DNA from: Talpa occidentalis
Lineage: Eukaryota > Chordata > Mammalia > Eulipotyphla > Talpidae
Direction of reading: 5' to 3'
Assembly: GCF_014898055.3 (NCBI RefSeq)
Contig: NW_023603184.1
Location: 110,102,615-110,166,614 of the forward strand
Length of the DNA stretch: 64,000 nucleotides
Shown: piece after piece, positions 1 to 14,536 of the stretch
How positions within the stretch are numbered: the stretch's first letter is position 1
Layout of the letters: every line of letters starts with the position of its first letter
Notes under the pieces: model-generated
Seen by the model: only the letters and a program-made list of their open reading frames with translations
The model's database searches: none
What the model was told of the DNA's origin: nothing
Made by a program: the position numbers and the translations under genes

Positions 1-3000
1 AAGCAGAATCTGCTTAAAGTGGGTTACAGTGGTTAACAAGAAGAGTAAAACCAACAACAATTAAAAATATTTAGCAAAGATTTAACAAAAATAGAACACT
101 GGATGGCACTTTTAAAAATATTACTGTAAGCCTAGGGCTTGTCTAAATCAATCTTGGCACATCTGTCTGATGCAGACCGTAAACAGGATTAGAGCTGGAT
201 TTATCTGCTTGGCGCTAATTGTGCTCACAGTTTCTGCACATGTCCACTCCTCAAAATACTGACTCAAAAACAAGCCTGCCTGATAGATGGCTCCCACAAC
301 ATAGTGTATACACACACTTGTGGTATATTAGATGGTTAAGCAATGTGATGTCTAACAATTTTTTTGGCTCTTCAGAATTACTTATCTAATCCCCTAATTA
401 AAAATACAAAATTCTGTTTGAATACACCACATACTGAGATAAATCTGTGAAGCAAGGGACCAATAAATTTGAATACACTTTAATTGTAAGAAGAAAACAC
501 AATTTAATTGTTAATAATCAGGTTAAACCAGGGTTTAAACAAAGAGGGCAGTTCCCATAGTTTACTGAAAAACCATCATAGCACATTGCGATTATCAAAA
601 ATGAGGACATTATCTATTAGCAGAAAAGTTTATTTTCCTAAATACATTCCCATATCAAGAGTGATAAGAAATCACATTTTTATCTTAAAATGGCATTTTT
701 ATTCTATAAAAAAATTTAGAGGAAATTTTAAACATTTTCAGAAATAGATGGAAATTACTAATCCAATATCCAAGTCATATTTTTAATCACACCAAATAAA
801 AAAATTAATGCTAAGCTTCTATCGGCAGCATTTCCCATTTAGTTATTTCTATCTTGTATAAACTTCTTAGATACATTTCCTAAGAATTTAAGTACTTGAA
901 AATAGATGGGTATTTCTGCATGAAGTCCAAAATGAACTTACAGTGAACTAATAAATTTAAATATGTTTTGGTTTGGGGTTTTGAAGTAGACAATAAAAAT
1001 GCTAATTTCTTATTCAAAACATTTAATTCTATGATGCAAAATGATATTTCCAATTTTAAATTATACTATATTTAATGAGATCTACCACATACAATTGTTA
1101 CTTGGGGGAAAAAGTATAAAATAGAAAATTTAGGTTACTAGACAGACTTCCAGTCATACAGTCTTCTGCTCAAACTTTTTTCTTGAGTATTCTTGTTCCA
1201 AATATCTTGGCTAGCTCTTAGAAATCAGCTTTCCCCCTAAATGTCTAACATTAGTAAAAGGTAGGCCTATACCTATGCTATTGTTTTGTAAAGACAATAA
1301 AAGGAGAAATTGGCAAATTAAGCCATCACTTCAATACCTAAGTAAACGAAATACTGTCAGCAGTTGTCAAGGTGTAGTCTCCGCAAGTCAAAGGGACAAA
1401 ATGACTTTTATAACAATGAAAGTTGTTATGTGCTTTTTCACCATGTTGACATTTGCATTGATGGTGCAAAAGTAGTAGTGTAGTTACATCTGGTGTCAAC
1501 CCAAGTCAAGTCAGTGACACTAAATTGTCATCGCTTCAAACCAGATTTTAAAACAGCCAATTTCACTTAACCTCCCTTGAAAAAGCAGTAACACTTTTTC
1601 AAACTCCCTATCCTTAGTGTATTTCTGTTTAACATTATGCATGATAAAGTGAGAAATATTCAGCATACCTGCTACAAATTGATGATTCTCTCTAGGAAAA
1701 GCACCTATACCATTTGAGATGCAGCTGAAATAGCCATTTTTGAGAAACACCATTTTTCCTTGAAAGGTGAACAGTCTTTGGTATGCAGAAATGAATATTT
1801 GACAAATTTTCCCCAGGAAATGAAGGAATTGAGTCAGTCGCCCAAGAAAAACATTTGAGAATATTTGTTGTTTTTAAATTCAAGCACTTTAGAAAAAATA
1901 GTGGATTTGTAAAATTTGTATCTGCCACAAATAGCTTGATGGTTTCCCAACACTGAATTTCTAATGAGATTGACAGTGATATTAATGTATTTAATATTTT
2001 TTAAACATTATATAATAAGATATGTCAATTTGGAAGGTCTATATAACTCAATACACCAAATTTTTGAAATAGCCTATGTAGGATGTTACAAAATCATCAA
2101 AGATCCATTCACAGTGCAAAGAAGACCAATACATTTTCAAATAGCAGATGACAACAAGCTCATTGATGTTTCTGATACTACATTGCAAATAATCTTTGAG
2201 AAATTATTATGTAAGTTTTGCTGTATTATCAAATGATATCCACAATTATCTATATATCTGTTTCAAACTGGATTTTTCTTGTATACATCAACCCAAACAA
2301 AATATTCACAACAGGTAGAAGCAACATTGAGAATTCAGCTGTCTTCTATTAAGTCTTCTGACAAAGAAGTTTATGGCTTCTATTAAATAGATTTGTGAAA
2401 ATGAAAAGTAGTGAAAAAAATGATGCTGCTCTTTTATTGTTTTGGAAAATCATTACTTTAATAATGCTTTAGAAGATAATTATCATTAATAAAAAGTTAT
2501 ATAAAATGCAATAAAGTTATCACTTATTTTTAATGAATTAACATTTTTAAATGTTTAATTTGTAATATGATAGATATCAATGGGTAAGACATATTTAAAG
2601 AAGAGCTGTTTGTGGTACTCAATAATTAAGCAGTGTAAAGAGCAAATGTTGGGGAACCTCTGGTATACAGTTGTGAAGACAGCCACAACTTTAAGAAAAT
2701 ACAGCCTAAAGATGGCAGGCTTGTATCAAGTAAGATTACAATATTAATATTTTTACTGTCTATGCAACAAGTTTCTATTACATTTGAAACCTAGTGAAAT
2801 AATTCAAAGACCATGTTTCACATTTCATACTCTGTAACATGACTAGCTTGCAATAAGATTGAGTTTCATAATATTCACTTCAGCAGGTACACTAACACAC
2901 TCCTATTGGTACTATTTATTCTTTGACATTACTTTCTACTTAATTACCCATCTTTCATTTTGTCTAGAAAAGACATAAATGAGGAGTCTCTAGAATGCCA

Positions 3001-4084
3001 TCAACAGAAAATCTGCCCTTAACTGATTCAACTTAATCTTATAACCTAGTCTTTTTTTAGCATTATCAGTTCAGGCATCTGTACAACAGTGCATATGATA
3101 TGTAGTTCATATATATATCGTACCAGATTATCTTTGTACAGATTTCCCATGAATCTCAGATGTCTGGTAATGTATCAGCTTTCTCCACTTTCTTAGCATT
3201 TCACTTTTATTTTTATTGTCCTCATCTCTAATCTCTGTATCCTGGCACCTACTTCAATGCTTTGATTACAGACTAGGCTTCCAATAAACATTACTGACTT
3301 TATTTAAGATCGATCAGATAATATCTTAATTATACTTTATAAATTTCCGCCTCTGAACCTTTGCTCCTTCATTTCCCAGCAAATGGAAGGCCTTCTTGAT
3401 TCCAGTTTTTTCAAACATTAACCATCTGTCAAAGCACATTAAGCCCCTCCTCCAAGAAACATCCTTCATTTCCCAGTTCCTCTAAACTCTTCCTGCCCAG
3501 TACTACTCAGATGAGATTCAGTCACACATTGTAAGTCACTAAATTGCCAGAGGGTAAAGGCACAAAGATCTTTCAAATCCTTTTCAGAACACAAACACTT
3601 TTCTTCCCCCATAGTAATTAAGTGGTGGTATAAAAACATGGTGATGAAGAGAGGAATGAGAAATCCCTAGATCTAAAGAGGAGACTGCAATACTTTAAAG
3701 TAAGCCCCAAATCTACTTCTGTAATATATTGAAGCACCTCCTACATTTCAGGTACTTCTGTGTTTAATGTAATCTGCATAGACAACTCTTTCTATGAGAA
3801 CCAAGGTTAAAGAATTCATCTTCCCTGCCCTGGAATTACTTGTCAGTGGGAATTGGACTAGAACTAAGCCACAATGATGGCTTCTATTGCCAGTGCCTAA
3901 AGATAATGCCCATGTCTGGGATTCTTGCTTGGTAAGGTACGATACACATCTCACAGTCCAAGCCAGCTCACTGATACTTTTCTTCTGAGGACCTCATGGT
4001 CACATTGACGACTTCCACTATTACGGTCAGTCAAGGTCCTACAGTGCAGGTCAGGTCTCCCATTACTTCACATCAGTCATACAG
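1..4084. other. CERKL intron: AT-rich unique sequence
   Basis: No repeat confidently recognised; all frames are under 91 codons and unlike known proteins. 3180-3330 might be a worn L2 end. Confidence 0.5.
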
Positions 4085-4373
4085 CCCTCCAGATAATCTT
4101 TTTTTTAAAGATTTATTTATTTATACAAGCACTGGGTACAGTCAGAAGCGTGGGAGGGTGAGAGAATTCACCAGAGCCAGAGCGGGGAGCAGAGCAGGCA
4201 GAAGGACCGAAGTACACTGCTGAGGGGAGCAGCGGGCGGCAGGAGAGGTCTGCGCGTCATGTGGGACCCTCCTCCGCTGGCCGGGGAGCAGCCGGGGATT
4301 GAACTGGTGCTGCAGCTTGGCAACCCAGCACTCAACCGCTGCGCCACCGGGGAGGCCCCCTCCAGATAATCTT
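4085..4373 (-). mobile_element. tRNA-derived SINE (Rhin-1-like), full length
   Basis: Head at the right (complement of GGGGCCTCCCCGGTGGCGCAG), tail T-run at the left. Flanked by a perfect 16-bp target-site duplication, CCCTCCAGATAATCTT (4085-4100 and 4358-4373). The perfect duplication shows a young insertion. The ORFs inside it belong to the SINE. Confidence 0.9.
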
Positions 4374-7012
4374 AACGATTTCTGCTGAGACATACTTTGG
4401 CTCACTTTTATACTACTTCCATTGTTTTCCCCTGAAGACTAGTATTATCTGCTCAGAAGAAAATCTGAACTACTCAAAGTTCAGGGCATTGAACTTAGCC
4501 AAGGTAGACGTGTGTTGCTGGAAGAAAGCCGACCCATTACACAAAAGATTTAGGAAGTAGTAATTTTCACTGAAAGACTGGTTATAGTACCAGAAAGCCA
4601 TGAAGACATCCAGAAATGGAATGCCACAGTCCTGATCATCCAGAAACAGACTGGGAGAGATTCCCACCAGGACACCTGAACTTATCAGTCCACCTTCCTG
4701 ATCCCAATATGTCACATGGAATCACTGGGTGTTGGGGTGGGGGGAGGGGAGAAAGGATATCCTTTCTGGTGGAAAAAAGGATAAAAAGATAGTGCCAGAA
4801 GTTACAAATACTGAACACAGAACAGTAAATTTAAAACAAATATACATAATTTGAGGTGTTTTTAAAGGTTTGTAAACCTTTATTCATTTGATGAACTCTG
4901 CAGGTCTAGACAAAGGAGACAAAGGAAAAGTGATAAACAAGTTTAATATAGCCAGCCTATCATAGTTTTATTAAAAAATTCAACTTAATAACACTCAAGA
5001 CAAAGTTCATGTTTATTTTTAATATGCTAGGCACAAGGGGGATGAGCTTTCATTTTATTTCCACCATTAAAAGTATATACTTGACAAACATGTTTGGTTT
5101 TTGTTTCATTTTAGGCATTCAAAAACTCATAAAACCAATGAGAAGTGATTCATGAGGAAGAAAAATTATAATGAAGTTACCCACAAAATGCCACAAAATT
5201 TCTTATGATTATTTTCAGTTGCACTTAGGAGAATAATTAAGTCTTAACACACAAAGACTGTATATTATGCTGGTCAGATGATTCTCTTTAATCTCCCATA
5301 CCCATAACCTGTGGTATCCTATCTACAATGTGATGTTAAAGAAAATTTAAGAAACCAGTTTGGGGTAGAAATTAGAGGAAGTTAACTCGGCTGTGAAAAA
5401 AGCCTAAAATTGATTCAAAGGTTTAATATGAAAAGCAGCTCAAAGTTTTGACCTTGGTGTTCTATATCTACGGTATTTATACATGTTCCCAATTAAAAAG
5501 AATTTTAAAATGGTCTCCATGCCTTTTATCATTACATAATTTCTACCACATAGTACTATGATGAAAGGCAAAAGCAATGGTAAGAAAATATTACCTGTTA
5601 ATGCAGAGAATTTAGAGAAATTTAAAACATACTGGTCTAGTATTTTATGCATTTAGCTACACTATGTAACATGTAATCAAAGCAAAATAGCTTATAGGAT
5701 TACAGCAAGCCATCCTCTCCTCTGTGCTGTGCTACCACTGACATTTTTTTAGAAAGATAAATTTGATATCAATACGATGTGACACAACTGCATCAAACCT
5801 TAATTTCACTCACAGTAAGAAGTCACAGGATTAAATAACACTGTGCAGTCTTTTAGAAAAGTTTATTGCTTCCAGATGGATTCAAGTTTCCTTTCAGCCC
5901 TGATTACATCTAATATGCACAGGGTGCCAACATTATAAAGGACAGAGTCAAAAATATCATTTATATAGATGGCAATGGGCGGGGTAGGGGAACTTTGGCT
6001 TCTGAATAGGCTGCACCAGTCAGGTCTTCACTATTTCTAAAGAAATTATAATAAACACATAGTGAAAAGCAAATGCTCTCTTATGTAAATGTCTTGAATA
6101 GTGGCTGTTCACAGAAAAATACAAATCTCCAGAAGACTATCCATAAAATGACTCCTCGCTCAAGCTGCACGCTCTCGGCCCCCATGTCGGGTTGCGCCAT
6201 GTGTCACACTGCATGAGGTTTGCTACCAAGACATCCACCTGTGCTTCTGTGGCTGAAGAAGAGTCCATGTTTGTGTCATTTAATAGCACTGAATACAAGC
6301 CATTTGACCAGCTATGTAGATCTTCAAAAATATTGTTTAAAGGTATGTTTGCCAACTTTAAGGCTGCAAGTAAATTGCTGCTTGTATTTAAGCTGGCATT
6401 TTCTTACGCAACTGAAGTGTTGCTATAATGATAAATAAAACCCTTTCCATAAAAGACAAAGTAAGCTTTCCCCATAATGTGAATTAAAAAATAAAATCAC
6501 ATCTGCTCTATCTAGTCTATGAGGAAAAGCAATAAAAACTCATGATTGAAGCAGGATTTTGGTCTATAGATCAAAAGCCAACTTGAAAATACAGTAAATT
6601 ATCCTAACATTTCCACTTTTTCATTTTCTGAAATTTCAGTTTTCAAATATTCTGGAAAAAGCTATATAAATTACAAGATTGATTGAAAATAAATGTTAAA
6701 ATAATGTATGTGTCCATCAAAACAAATTAGCAATTTAAATTATGATTTCAAAGGGTTAAAGAAGAGAAAAATGATTTATTTCTGAAAGTAAATAAAACAT
6801 TTCTTGCTGGAGAACTATTGGAAAAAGCAGGGCACTACACTAATTTCCACTCTTGCTTATCTTTCTCCCACATATAGTCAACCCAAAATAAGACAAATCA
6901 TTATAGGACTTTCTACTCACACTTAAATGTAAGTTCCTTTGTGTAAGAAATACAAATGATTGCTAAGATTTTAAGTGATACTTATGAAAAAATTTTGTTT
7001 TTTGTTTTTTGC

Positions 7013-7122
7013 TTTTTTTTTTGTGGGACCCTCGCCGGTGGCCAGGGATCGAACTGGCACTGCAGAGGCTGCGGGCAGCCTCACAACCCAGCGCTCAACC
7101 ACTGCGCCACCAGGGGAGGCCC
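7013..7122 (-). mobile_element. SINE of the same family, tRNA head only
   Basis: Contains only the tRNA-related head and a few bases more (box A and box B complements visible at 7050-7115), followed directly by a T-rich run, the complement of an A-tail. The tRNA-unrelated body is missing. No clear target duplication could be set. Confidence 0.75.
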
Positions 7123-7576
7123 TGTTATATTATTTTTAATCAACTCTATTACTATATTTTTATAGTCAATGTTATGTGATACTTAAAATGGAAATGAGTA
7201 CTGAACATGTTTATTAGGTAGATTAAACTAATGGAAATATCCTTGATCAACTGCTTAAAAATGGTTGAAGACAAGGTAATGAGAAAAAGATCAAATTATA
7301 CTAAAAAGTAACAAAGTTAGATGTTAAATCAGTAACAGAAATCAATAAAACCATTCAATGAGTTTGACTACCATGCTAAAGTAGACAGTGGGTTTGTGTC
7401 AGCAGATGATACATCCAAGTATTTTTGATATTCCATATATTAATATATATTTGAGTTAACTATCACTAATCAAATAGTACTTTGCTTTTATTAATGGTTA
7501 ACTAAGTCTTAAATTGGTCACACTGTCATCCCAATGATACACATTTAAGTTAAAAATAATTTGAACTTTATCCCTT

Positions 7577-7891
7577 CTTTCAACAATTTTTATTTTTTTT
7601 TTTTAAGATTTATTTATTTATTTATTTATACAAACACTGGGTACAGTCAGAAGTGCAGGAGGGTGAGAGAATTCACCAGAGCCAGAGCAGGGAGCAGAGC
7701 AGGCAGAAGGACCGAGGTACACTGCTGAGGGGAGCAGCGGACGGCAGGAGAGGTCTGCGTGCCATGTGGGACCCTCCTCTGGTGGCCGGGGAGCAGCCGG
7801 GGATTGAACCGGCACTGCAGAGGCTGCGGGCAGCTTCGCAACCCAGCGCGCAACCACTGCGCCACCGGGGAGGCCCTTTCAACAATTTTTA
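7577..7891 (-). mobile_element. tRNA-derived SINE, full length
   Basis: Complete copy in minus orientation with tail complement (TTTA)n at 7609-7628. Target-site duplication CTTTCAACAATTTTTA at 7577-7592 and 7876-7891, identical over 16 bp. Confidence 0.9.
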
Positions 7892-8209
7892 AATACTTTC
7901 CTCATGCCAGACCTGTTATACAGAGAGAAGTCCTGTGTCCTATAGGTAGGCATTGAATAAATATGGGGGTGAGGAGAGAAGGTAGCCAGCCATGAAGGTC
8001 CAGAGTCTCTCATCTGTATGTAATTCCAAAATCCTCAAAGTTCTGAAAACTGTACTTCTCTTAAATCATTTGGCAGAGAAAATGCAACAACAACTGAACT
8101 TTTTGCAACAAAAACTGAACTTGACTGACACTGAGATGTTTTTACTTCTCTCATTTAACATGGATATTTTTGATGTTTGATTATGAGATGCTACCAAAGG
8201 CCAGCTGTG

Positions 8210-8326
8210 GGTGTATGTATGTATGTATAAGTGTGGGTATATGTATGTATGTATGTGTGTGTGTGTATTTTCTCCATGTAGTGACTGATTTCAGGAAAAA
8301 AATATATATATACACATATATATGCC
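8210..8326. repeat. GTAT/GT and TA microsatellites
   Basis: (GTAT)n twice, (GT)n, then a TA/CA block at 8301-8325. Confidence 0.9.
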
Positions 8327-8364
8327 CATTAGCTTTCTGTAATCTGTAAATACATGAATTTTTT

Positions 8365-8935
8365 AAGACACAGCTGGTTTAAAGGATTCTGAGCAGAGGG
8401 AACAGTAATTGCAAGGACCTATGGCAACTGCAAACTTGGTATATTCAAGTAACAATAAGATATGAGATGTGACTGGTGCTAATGAGAATGGGGGAGAAGG
8501 GTGAGACATGAAAATAGGCTGGAAGCAGGTAGACCATGTAGGGGTGTGTACACTGTAGTACGTAGACTCAACTTTAGCCCGAATAAAATATGAAGTCATT
8601 GGAGGCTCTCGGGTAAAATGATGTGATCTGCTGTTATAGTTTAAAAGCAACCTTCTGTCACTACATGGAGAATAGACTAATGCAGGACATGGTTAGAATA
8701 ATGAGGAAAATAATGTAATACTCCAGGTAAGAAATGATGGTGTCTCATGCCAAGAGAATGGCAATGTTGCTGCCCAATTTTGGATATATTTCAAAGGAAA
8801 AGAGTAAGATTTGTTAATGGAATCGGTATGGCAGAGTGAGTAAGAAAGAGTGGAATCTAACAGTTATTCAAATGTTTTTGACTTGGGCAATCAGAAGGAT
8901 TAAATCTCCCCATGCTGAGACAGGAAATTCCATAG
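8365..8935 (-). mobile_element. L2 LINE fragment
   Basis: Minus-oriented L2: words such as AGTCATTGGAGG, TGATGTGATCTG, and CATGGAGAATAGACT occur in the L2 order, ending with the GGCAATCAGAAGGATT segment. Frames are broken. Confidence 0.6.
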
Positions 8936-9714
8936 GCCTGGACACTATGGCTCCATCAGGGTTGCTGTAACAGAGGGACCTGGCTCCTCTCATTCACTGT
9001 CATATTGTTCAAATATATTGTCCATTTATCAATTACTGAGAAATCAAAACTCCTAAAAAGCCTGACCAAGTAAGTATGTTCCCTAAAAATATTTCAGAAA
9101 GAAGATCTAGACATTTCTCAGCTTTTACTAACTGGTAGCTTGGTAAATACATATAGGAAAATTTTCTTATTTAACATCAAATATATAGAGTTATCTATGG
9201 GTCACCTGCCATACAAGGAAGCAACACTTTTTACTGTAAACAACATGATACAAAAATACAGGGAATGGAGATTAGGTTAAAGTACCTACAAGCGAAGCGC
9301 TGTATCAGACACACCATCTCATTTAACTATCAATTATATTCAGGTTGTAGTAAGAGAGGAGATCAGCAAAGGAGATCAGCATCCCTACCTCCCTTCAATT
9401 TTAGAGAAGACCAAGCAGATTCTCAGAAAGCTAAAGGGTTTATCAATTACAGTTGCAAATGGCAAAGCCTAAACTGCAATTTAGGATTGGGCTTCAAAGT
9501 TCATACTTTTTGTCCTCTGTTCTATAGATTAGACAGACTTATAGAGAACCATCCTGTAATTGCATTACATGCTTTATAATTAGATTTTGAGAGGATATGG
9601 TTCATTAAACAGAATGGACTCACATTTCAGCATATCTTCTGCTGTCTGTCTGAACCCCAAGTTAAAAGCGATACTTCAGCTTCCATTAAGGAAAAGGTGC
9701 CAAGTTGACGTAGC

Positions 9715-9935
9715 AGTGATTAGTGATCAAAAGCATGGCTGCATATGAAAGGCATTGAATCTAGTTTCTGCTTTTTGTCATTTGTGCAACCTTGCAGAAA
9801 TTACTTAAATTCTTCCTCTTTGGTATTCTTATCTAGAAAATGGGGATGCTAGCTACCTCTACCTTTGAGAATTGTTTTAATGATTCAGTAATATATAAGA
9901 TGTAACAATGTTTGCTATTACCATCAATGTTATAA
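9715..9935 (+). mobile_element. MIR SINE
   Basis: AAAGCATGGCTGCATATG, CAACCTTGCAGAAATTACTT, and TTATCTAGAAAATGGGGATG follow the MIR core order. Old, diverged. Confidence 0.7.
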
Positions 9936-10903
9936 TATTTATCTGAACTACTTTGACAAACCATTTGCTATCACACGCCAATACTGGAAAGTCTCATGTG
10001 TGGCGTGAGGTAAGAGGCAGGGATCTCTGAGTAAGCTTTTATCTTACACTAGCCTGTTTTGAACTTATAAAGGTAGATGCTACTACTCAGGAGGATCCTG
10101 AGTAACTTCCTAAAGCAGACTAGGAAATCTCAGTTGGTACACAGAGTCTGTTAGGAAATGGATGAAATAGGTTAGAAGAAGAAAAGTAGGAATTCAATTC
10201 AGTGAGCATAGAAAATAATGGGAAGGTGAATTATAAATTGTAGGAAGAAAAAAATACCAAAAGTTGACCCATGTATCTCTTAGTTAGGCACAAAAATGTC
10301 CCCAAATATTTTAGGACAAGTATCAAGTTCAGTTTGTTTTCATCCTAATAGGGTATGTGTGTCTTACTCACAATGCAAAATTCTGACTCCACTTCAGGAA
10401 GGACAACAATGCTTGTGACAGAACACTAGTGATTATGTAATGAGGAACAGAAATTTGATCGGAATTACCTGGTTTCCTCATCCTATCATTTTTCTTTAGA
10501 TCCTGGAACTTGTTATGGAAATACACAGACTGTGCTGAGGGAATTCTTCAGTCTATGACTAGAAGAAAACACTGCACCTATCACTACCCTGGGTATTGAA
10601 ACACAAGGAGCTGGGAGAGCACACCAGCCCTGAAATGTGCTGTTCTCCTCACTCACTACTGCAGTTTCTCAACAGGCATGAGACCTATGCCAGAGCAAAA
10701 ATGTACAGGTGAAGGAACTGCTAAGAATTTGAGACTAGCTGATGACATATCTGTAAGATCATCTATACACTAAATCATACACACTAAATCATAAATATAC
10801 ACTAAATCATCTAAGACACACAAAATGAGATCCACAGCATAATTATTTCAGAATAATCTCAAAGTATAGTATCTTGTCCATATATGGTTCCATTTGTTCA
10901 AAC

Positions 10904-11189
10904 TGTTTTTGTAAGGGGGCCTCCCCGGTGGCGCAGCGGTTGAGCGCTGGGTTGCCAAGCTGCCTGCAACCTCTGCAGCGCCGTTTGGATCCCCGGCCAC
11001 CAGCAAAGGTCCTGCATGGCGCGCAGACCTCTCCTGCCACCTGCTGCTCCCCTCAGCAGTGTACTTTGGTCCTTCTGCCTGCTCTGCTCCCCGCTCTGTT
11101 TCTGGTGAATTCTCTCACCCTCCCGCGCTTCTGACTGTACCCAGTGCCTCTATAAATAAATAAATATTTTTTAATTGTTTTTGTAAGGG
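10904..11189 (+). mobile_element. tRNA-derived SINE, full length
   Basis: Head GGGCCTCCCCGGTGGCGCAG at 10917, tail TAAATAAATAAATA near 11150. Flanked by TGTTTTTGTAAGG (10904-10916 and 11176-11188). Box B is partly altered (CGTTTGGATCCCC), so the copy itself may be a weak RNA polymerase III template. Confidence 0.9.
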
Positions 11190-13320
11190 AAAATGAACAA
11201 CTAAGTCGACATTTAGATAATCTTGATACCAACTGATTATTGACTGTGATTATGGACACTCTTTTTGAAAAAGCTTCAAACTCCAAAAACCAAAACTGTC
11301 AACTTCAGAATTTTTTATAAAATGCTCCACAATTTGTACCTACCTATTTAGGAAGCGGTTTGTACAGTAGATCTCAATCTGACCTCCAGGTAATTCTATA
11401 CTTTTCATGACACAGACCTAAGTAGTTCTGCTTTGTCTCACCTATGTGGGAAGAAGAGAGAGAGGGGGGACTTTAAGATGCCCTTAAACTGAAGAGATTT
11501 AAATTACAGGAATCTCTGCTTTTCTACAGTTGTTGATGCAAGTAACTAGGAACCTCGAAGTGTTCAATTTGTTTCAGAGAATACTTTGATAATTGAAGAT
11601 CAGGGATCAGTTCATTTGTTTAAAACACTATTTTCACAGGACGTGCCCCAAAAAAGGCAGTAAGATACAGAGACATGGGAAAAATTCTTACTAACAGTAT
11701 ATAAGAGTTAAATTCTGTGCAAGTCTGAGATGTCTAATATTGCAGTGTTATAGTGGGTTTTAGTTCAGAAATTTCATATATGCTCCTAAATCAATAAATA
11801 TAAAAGTTAAAAAAAGGGTAAATTCTGGAATCTTTTTCTAAAAGTTTTCTAAAAAGTTGAAAGATTTTTCGAAAAAAGTTAGTTTTTTTCCTGCTTTCTA
11901 AGGGGTAGATAAGCTAAGGTTTACACAAGTTCATTTTCCTTTTAATGTAATTTTAAATTACATTATTTTTCTAATACAAGCACTCAGTTACTACCTACAC
12001 AGGATAATTATAATCTATCCCAGGTAGTTACTGCTGAGATCAGCAATTTAATGCCCTTTGTCTGCCAAATTTTTGTTTTCCCAAGAACCAATCCCACTCT
12101 ATAAAGATGTGTTTCCAGGATACATATAATTATGCTGGGCAGAACATCTGTTGCTTTTCATGCTCAGAGCCTTACCAAACCAAGGTGAGGACATGCTTCT
12201 AACTCGACTTTAGGGAAACTGAAGAATTAGAAACTTAAATACTTAGAAGGCTCTTTTAAAAAGCAGTGTTAATCAAAAGTAAAAGTCAATTTTCATTGAC
12301 ATTATTTCCAAATAAAATTAATTTCAGTCCTTATTTGTGTGAATTTTAACATGGTTAATATATCACTTTCAATATCATTTACAAAATAATCTTCAGAACA
12401 GTTTTTACGATGATTTCATATAGAATCTTTATTTTCTACTTCAGCTATCTTTCAAAAATATACCAACAAATACAAAAGCAACTACAATCAAGGACAAGGG
12501 AGAAAATGTCAATGACCTCTTTTCTTTATTTCACCCGTTAATAGCACAGAGGACTTAGATAACAGATAGGATAGTGTTGTACTTTTAAATTTAGGTCAGT
12601 ATTTGGTTGCATCACACAAATGAGTTGTTTAGACGAAGAAAGCAGAACATTGACCTAAATCACTTCTCTGCATGACCTTTTAAGGTTGCTCTTAAAATCT
12701 GATAGTCCTAAGAACTTCTCAATATATAAGATATTTATTGACAAGATTTAACTGGAAGATGTGGAGTAAGTGAATACTGATTTCAGTACCAAAACATGAA
12801 CTATGCCCTTAATAAATGAGGGTAGGGGATCAGATATGGTCATCTATGGCCAAACATTTGTAATAAAAAAGGTGAAGTGATGAGTTCATCAAAATTTCAG
12901 AAAATCTTAGTTCTCTATGACAGTTCCAGTGATATTCAGATGTATTCCATTAGCTTTGAAAGCAGCTATTTGTTAGTTCTCAAGCCCATAAAACTGAAAG
13001 ATTGCTGTGAGGATTGCATTTAAGCTGATGAGATTGCCTGAGTCCAGCAAGACTTAAAGTTGAGGAAATCTTTAAAGATTTAAAGTTTAAAATGTTAAAA
13101 CAGAGCCCACCTTTTTAAACCATTTGAATATGTTTTAACTTAGTGGACTCAGCTAACAATTCTATTTCTAGTGTTCTATATAACTTGGGAGTAACCACAA
13201 ATTAAATATTAAAAATCAGGAGAACAACTCACTTCACAATCAGCAGGAATCTGTTCTGTGGAAAAACCCACTTTCAGAGTTGGAAAAGATTTAGCTAAAG
13301 GAAGTGTTGCAAATCCACTA

Positions 13321-13715
13321 GTTAGGGACTGAACAATCTCCCCAAAATTCCTATATTTAAGCCCTTACCTGTAAGGCGACTGTACTTGGAGATTTAGCAT
13401 TTAAAAAGTAATTAAGGTAACCTAGGTCATAATGTGCTACCCTAATCCAGCAGGACTGGTGTCCTTATTAAAAATTAAAAAAAAAAAAATGGCAGAGACC
13501 ACACATCTCTTTCCATGTCTCTCCATGGAGGAGATGCCCTGTGAGAACACAGCTGCCGTCTGATAGCCAAGGAGCAGCCTCACCTGAAACCACCTCTCAT
13601 GTCATCTTTCATTTTGGGGTCTAGTTATGAGAACTCTAGAAAAGTAAGTCAATTTCTGTCATTTAAACCACCAATCTATGTTATTTTGTTATAGCAGCTC
13701 TGGCAAACTATTACA
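13321..13715 (+). mobile_element. MLT1-like LTR
   Basis: Starts near TTAGGGACTGAACAATC, contains GGTGTCCTTATTAAAA and a CACAGCTGCCGTCTGATAGC segment, and ends with the hallmark TTATTTTGTTATAGCAGC. An old non-autonomous LTR with an internal A-run at 13473-13488. Confidence 0.75.
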
Positions 13716-14536
13716 CCATCCTTTCTTAACTAGTCCTAAGTTTTAATTTCTTTAGAATCCCTGAATTTTCCAGACTGGGTGACTTTCTTTATTATCAAGC
13801 AAAAGATGTTTCCCTTCTTTCCCTTTCATGACCCAGTATTTCCAAATGTGAGCATCCAACAGTATTTAATGCCAAAGGGGGAAAAAGTAAGTCATTACTT
13901 AATCATTCATTAGAATGCTAGAATTATATTGGGACACATTAAATTATTGCAGGTGGGAATTGAGATAGCAAGGGATGCACTACAGCCCAGAGGGGACAGA
14001 TGAAATTACTGAGAACCTTATGGAAGATTTTAAAGAGCCAATATTTGTCATGTTGTCTTCCTACAGAGTCAACTTGAAAATCTCTTCAAAGTCATTATTG
14101 TTTTGGCCTGCAATGTTCTTTTTTAAAGTGTTGTACTGGAATTAGACCACTGCCTCCTTGAACTTCCAACCCAGGAGGACCCAGCAGTGCTATGGCTAGA
14201 AAGTTAAGGGTCCAGATTGGCTCAGAATTAAGTAGAGCACAGGTCAATTTGAAAAAGTTCAGCAATGCCCAGAAGTGACCAACTAGAAAAATGACCCTTC
14301 ATCTACCTCCCCCCACTCCCTAATGCTGCTAATGCTGCTCCAAACAAAGCCTCTTTCTGGGTGCTCAGGTTCTGACTTGAGAGACTAAAAGGAGGGTTTT
14401 AAGAGGGTCCCATATGGAGGAAAATTTTGCCTCAAGCAAAACATTCCCTCTACTTGTTACCCACCCTAATGCTTGTCTTCTCTTGGGCTCCCACATGATT
14501 TAAGAGTCTCAGAGAAGGGCTCTAGAGCTTGGAGAC

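Noticed and set aside
10843..11286. Repeated proteins ending in VNSLTLPRF and SLCSAGSIP-type frames as a gene family
   Set aside because: The same frames occur in every SINE copy; they are translations of the SINE.
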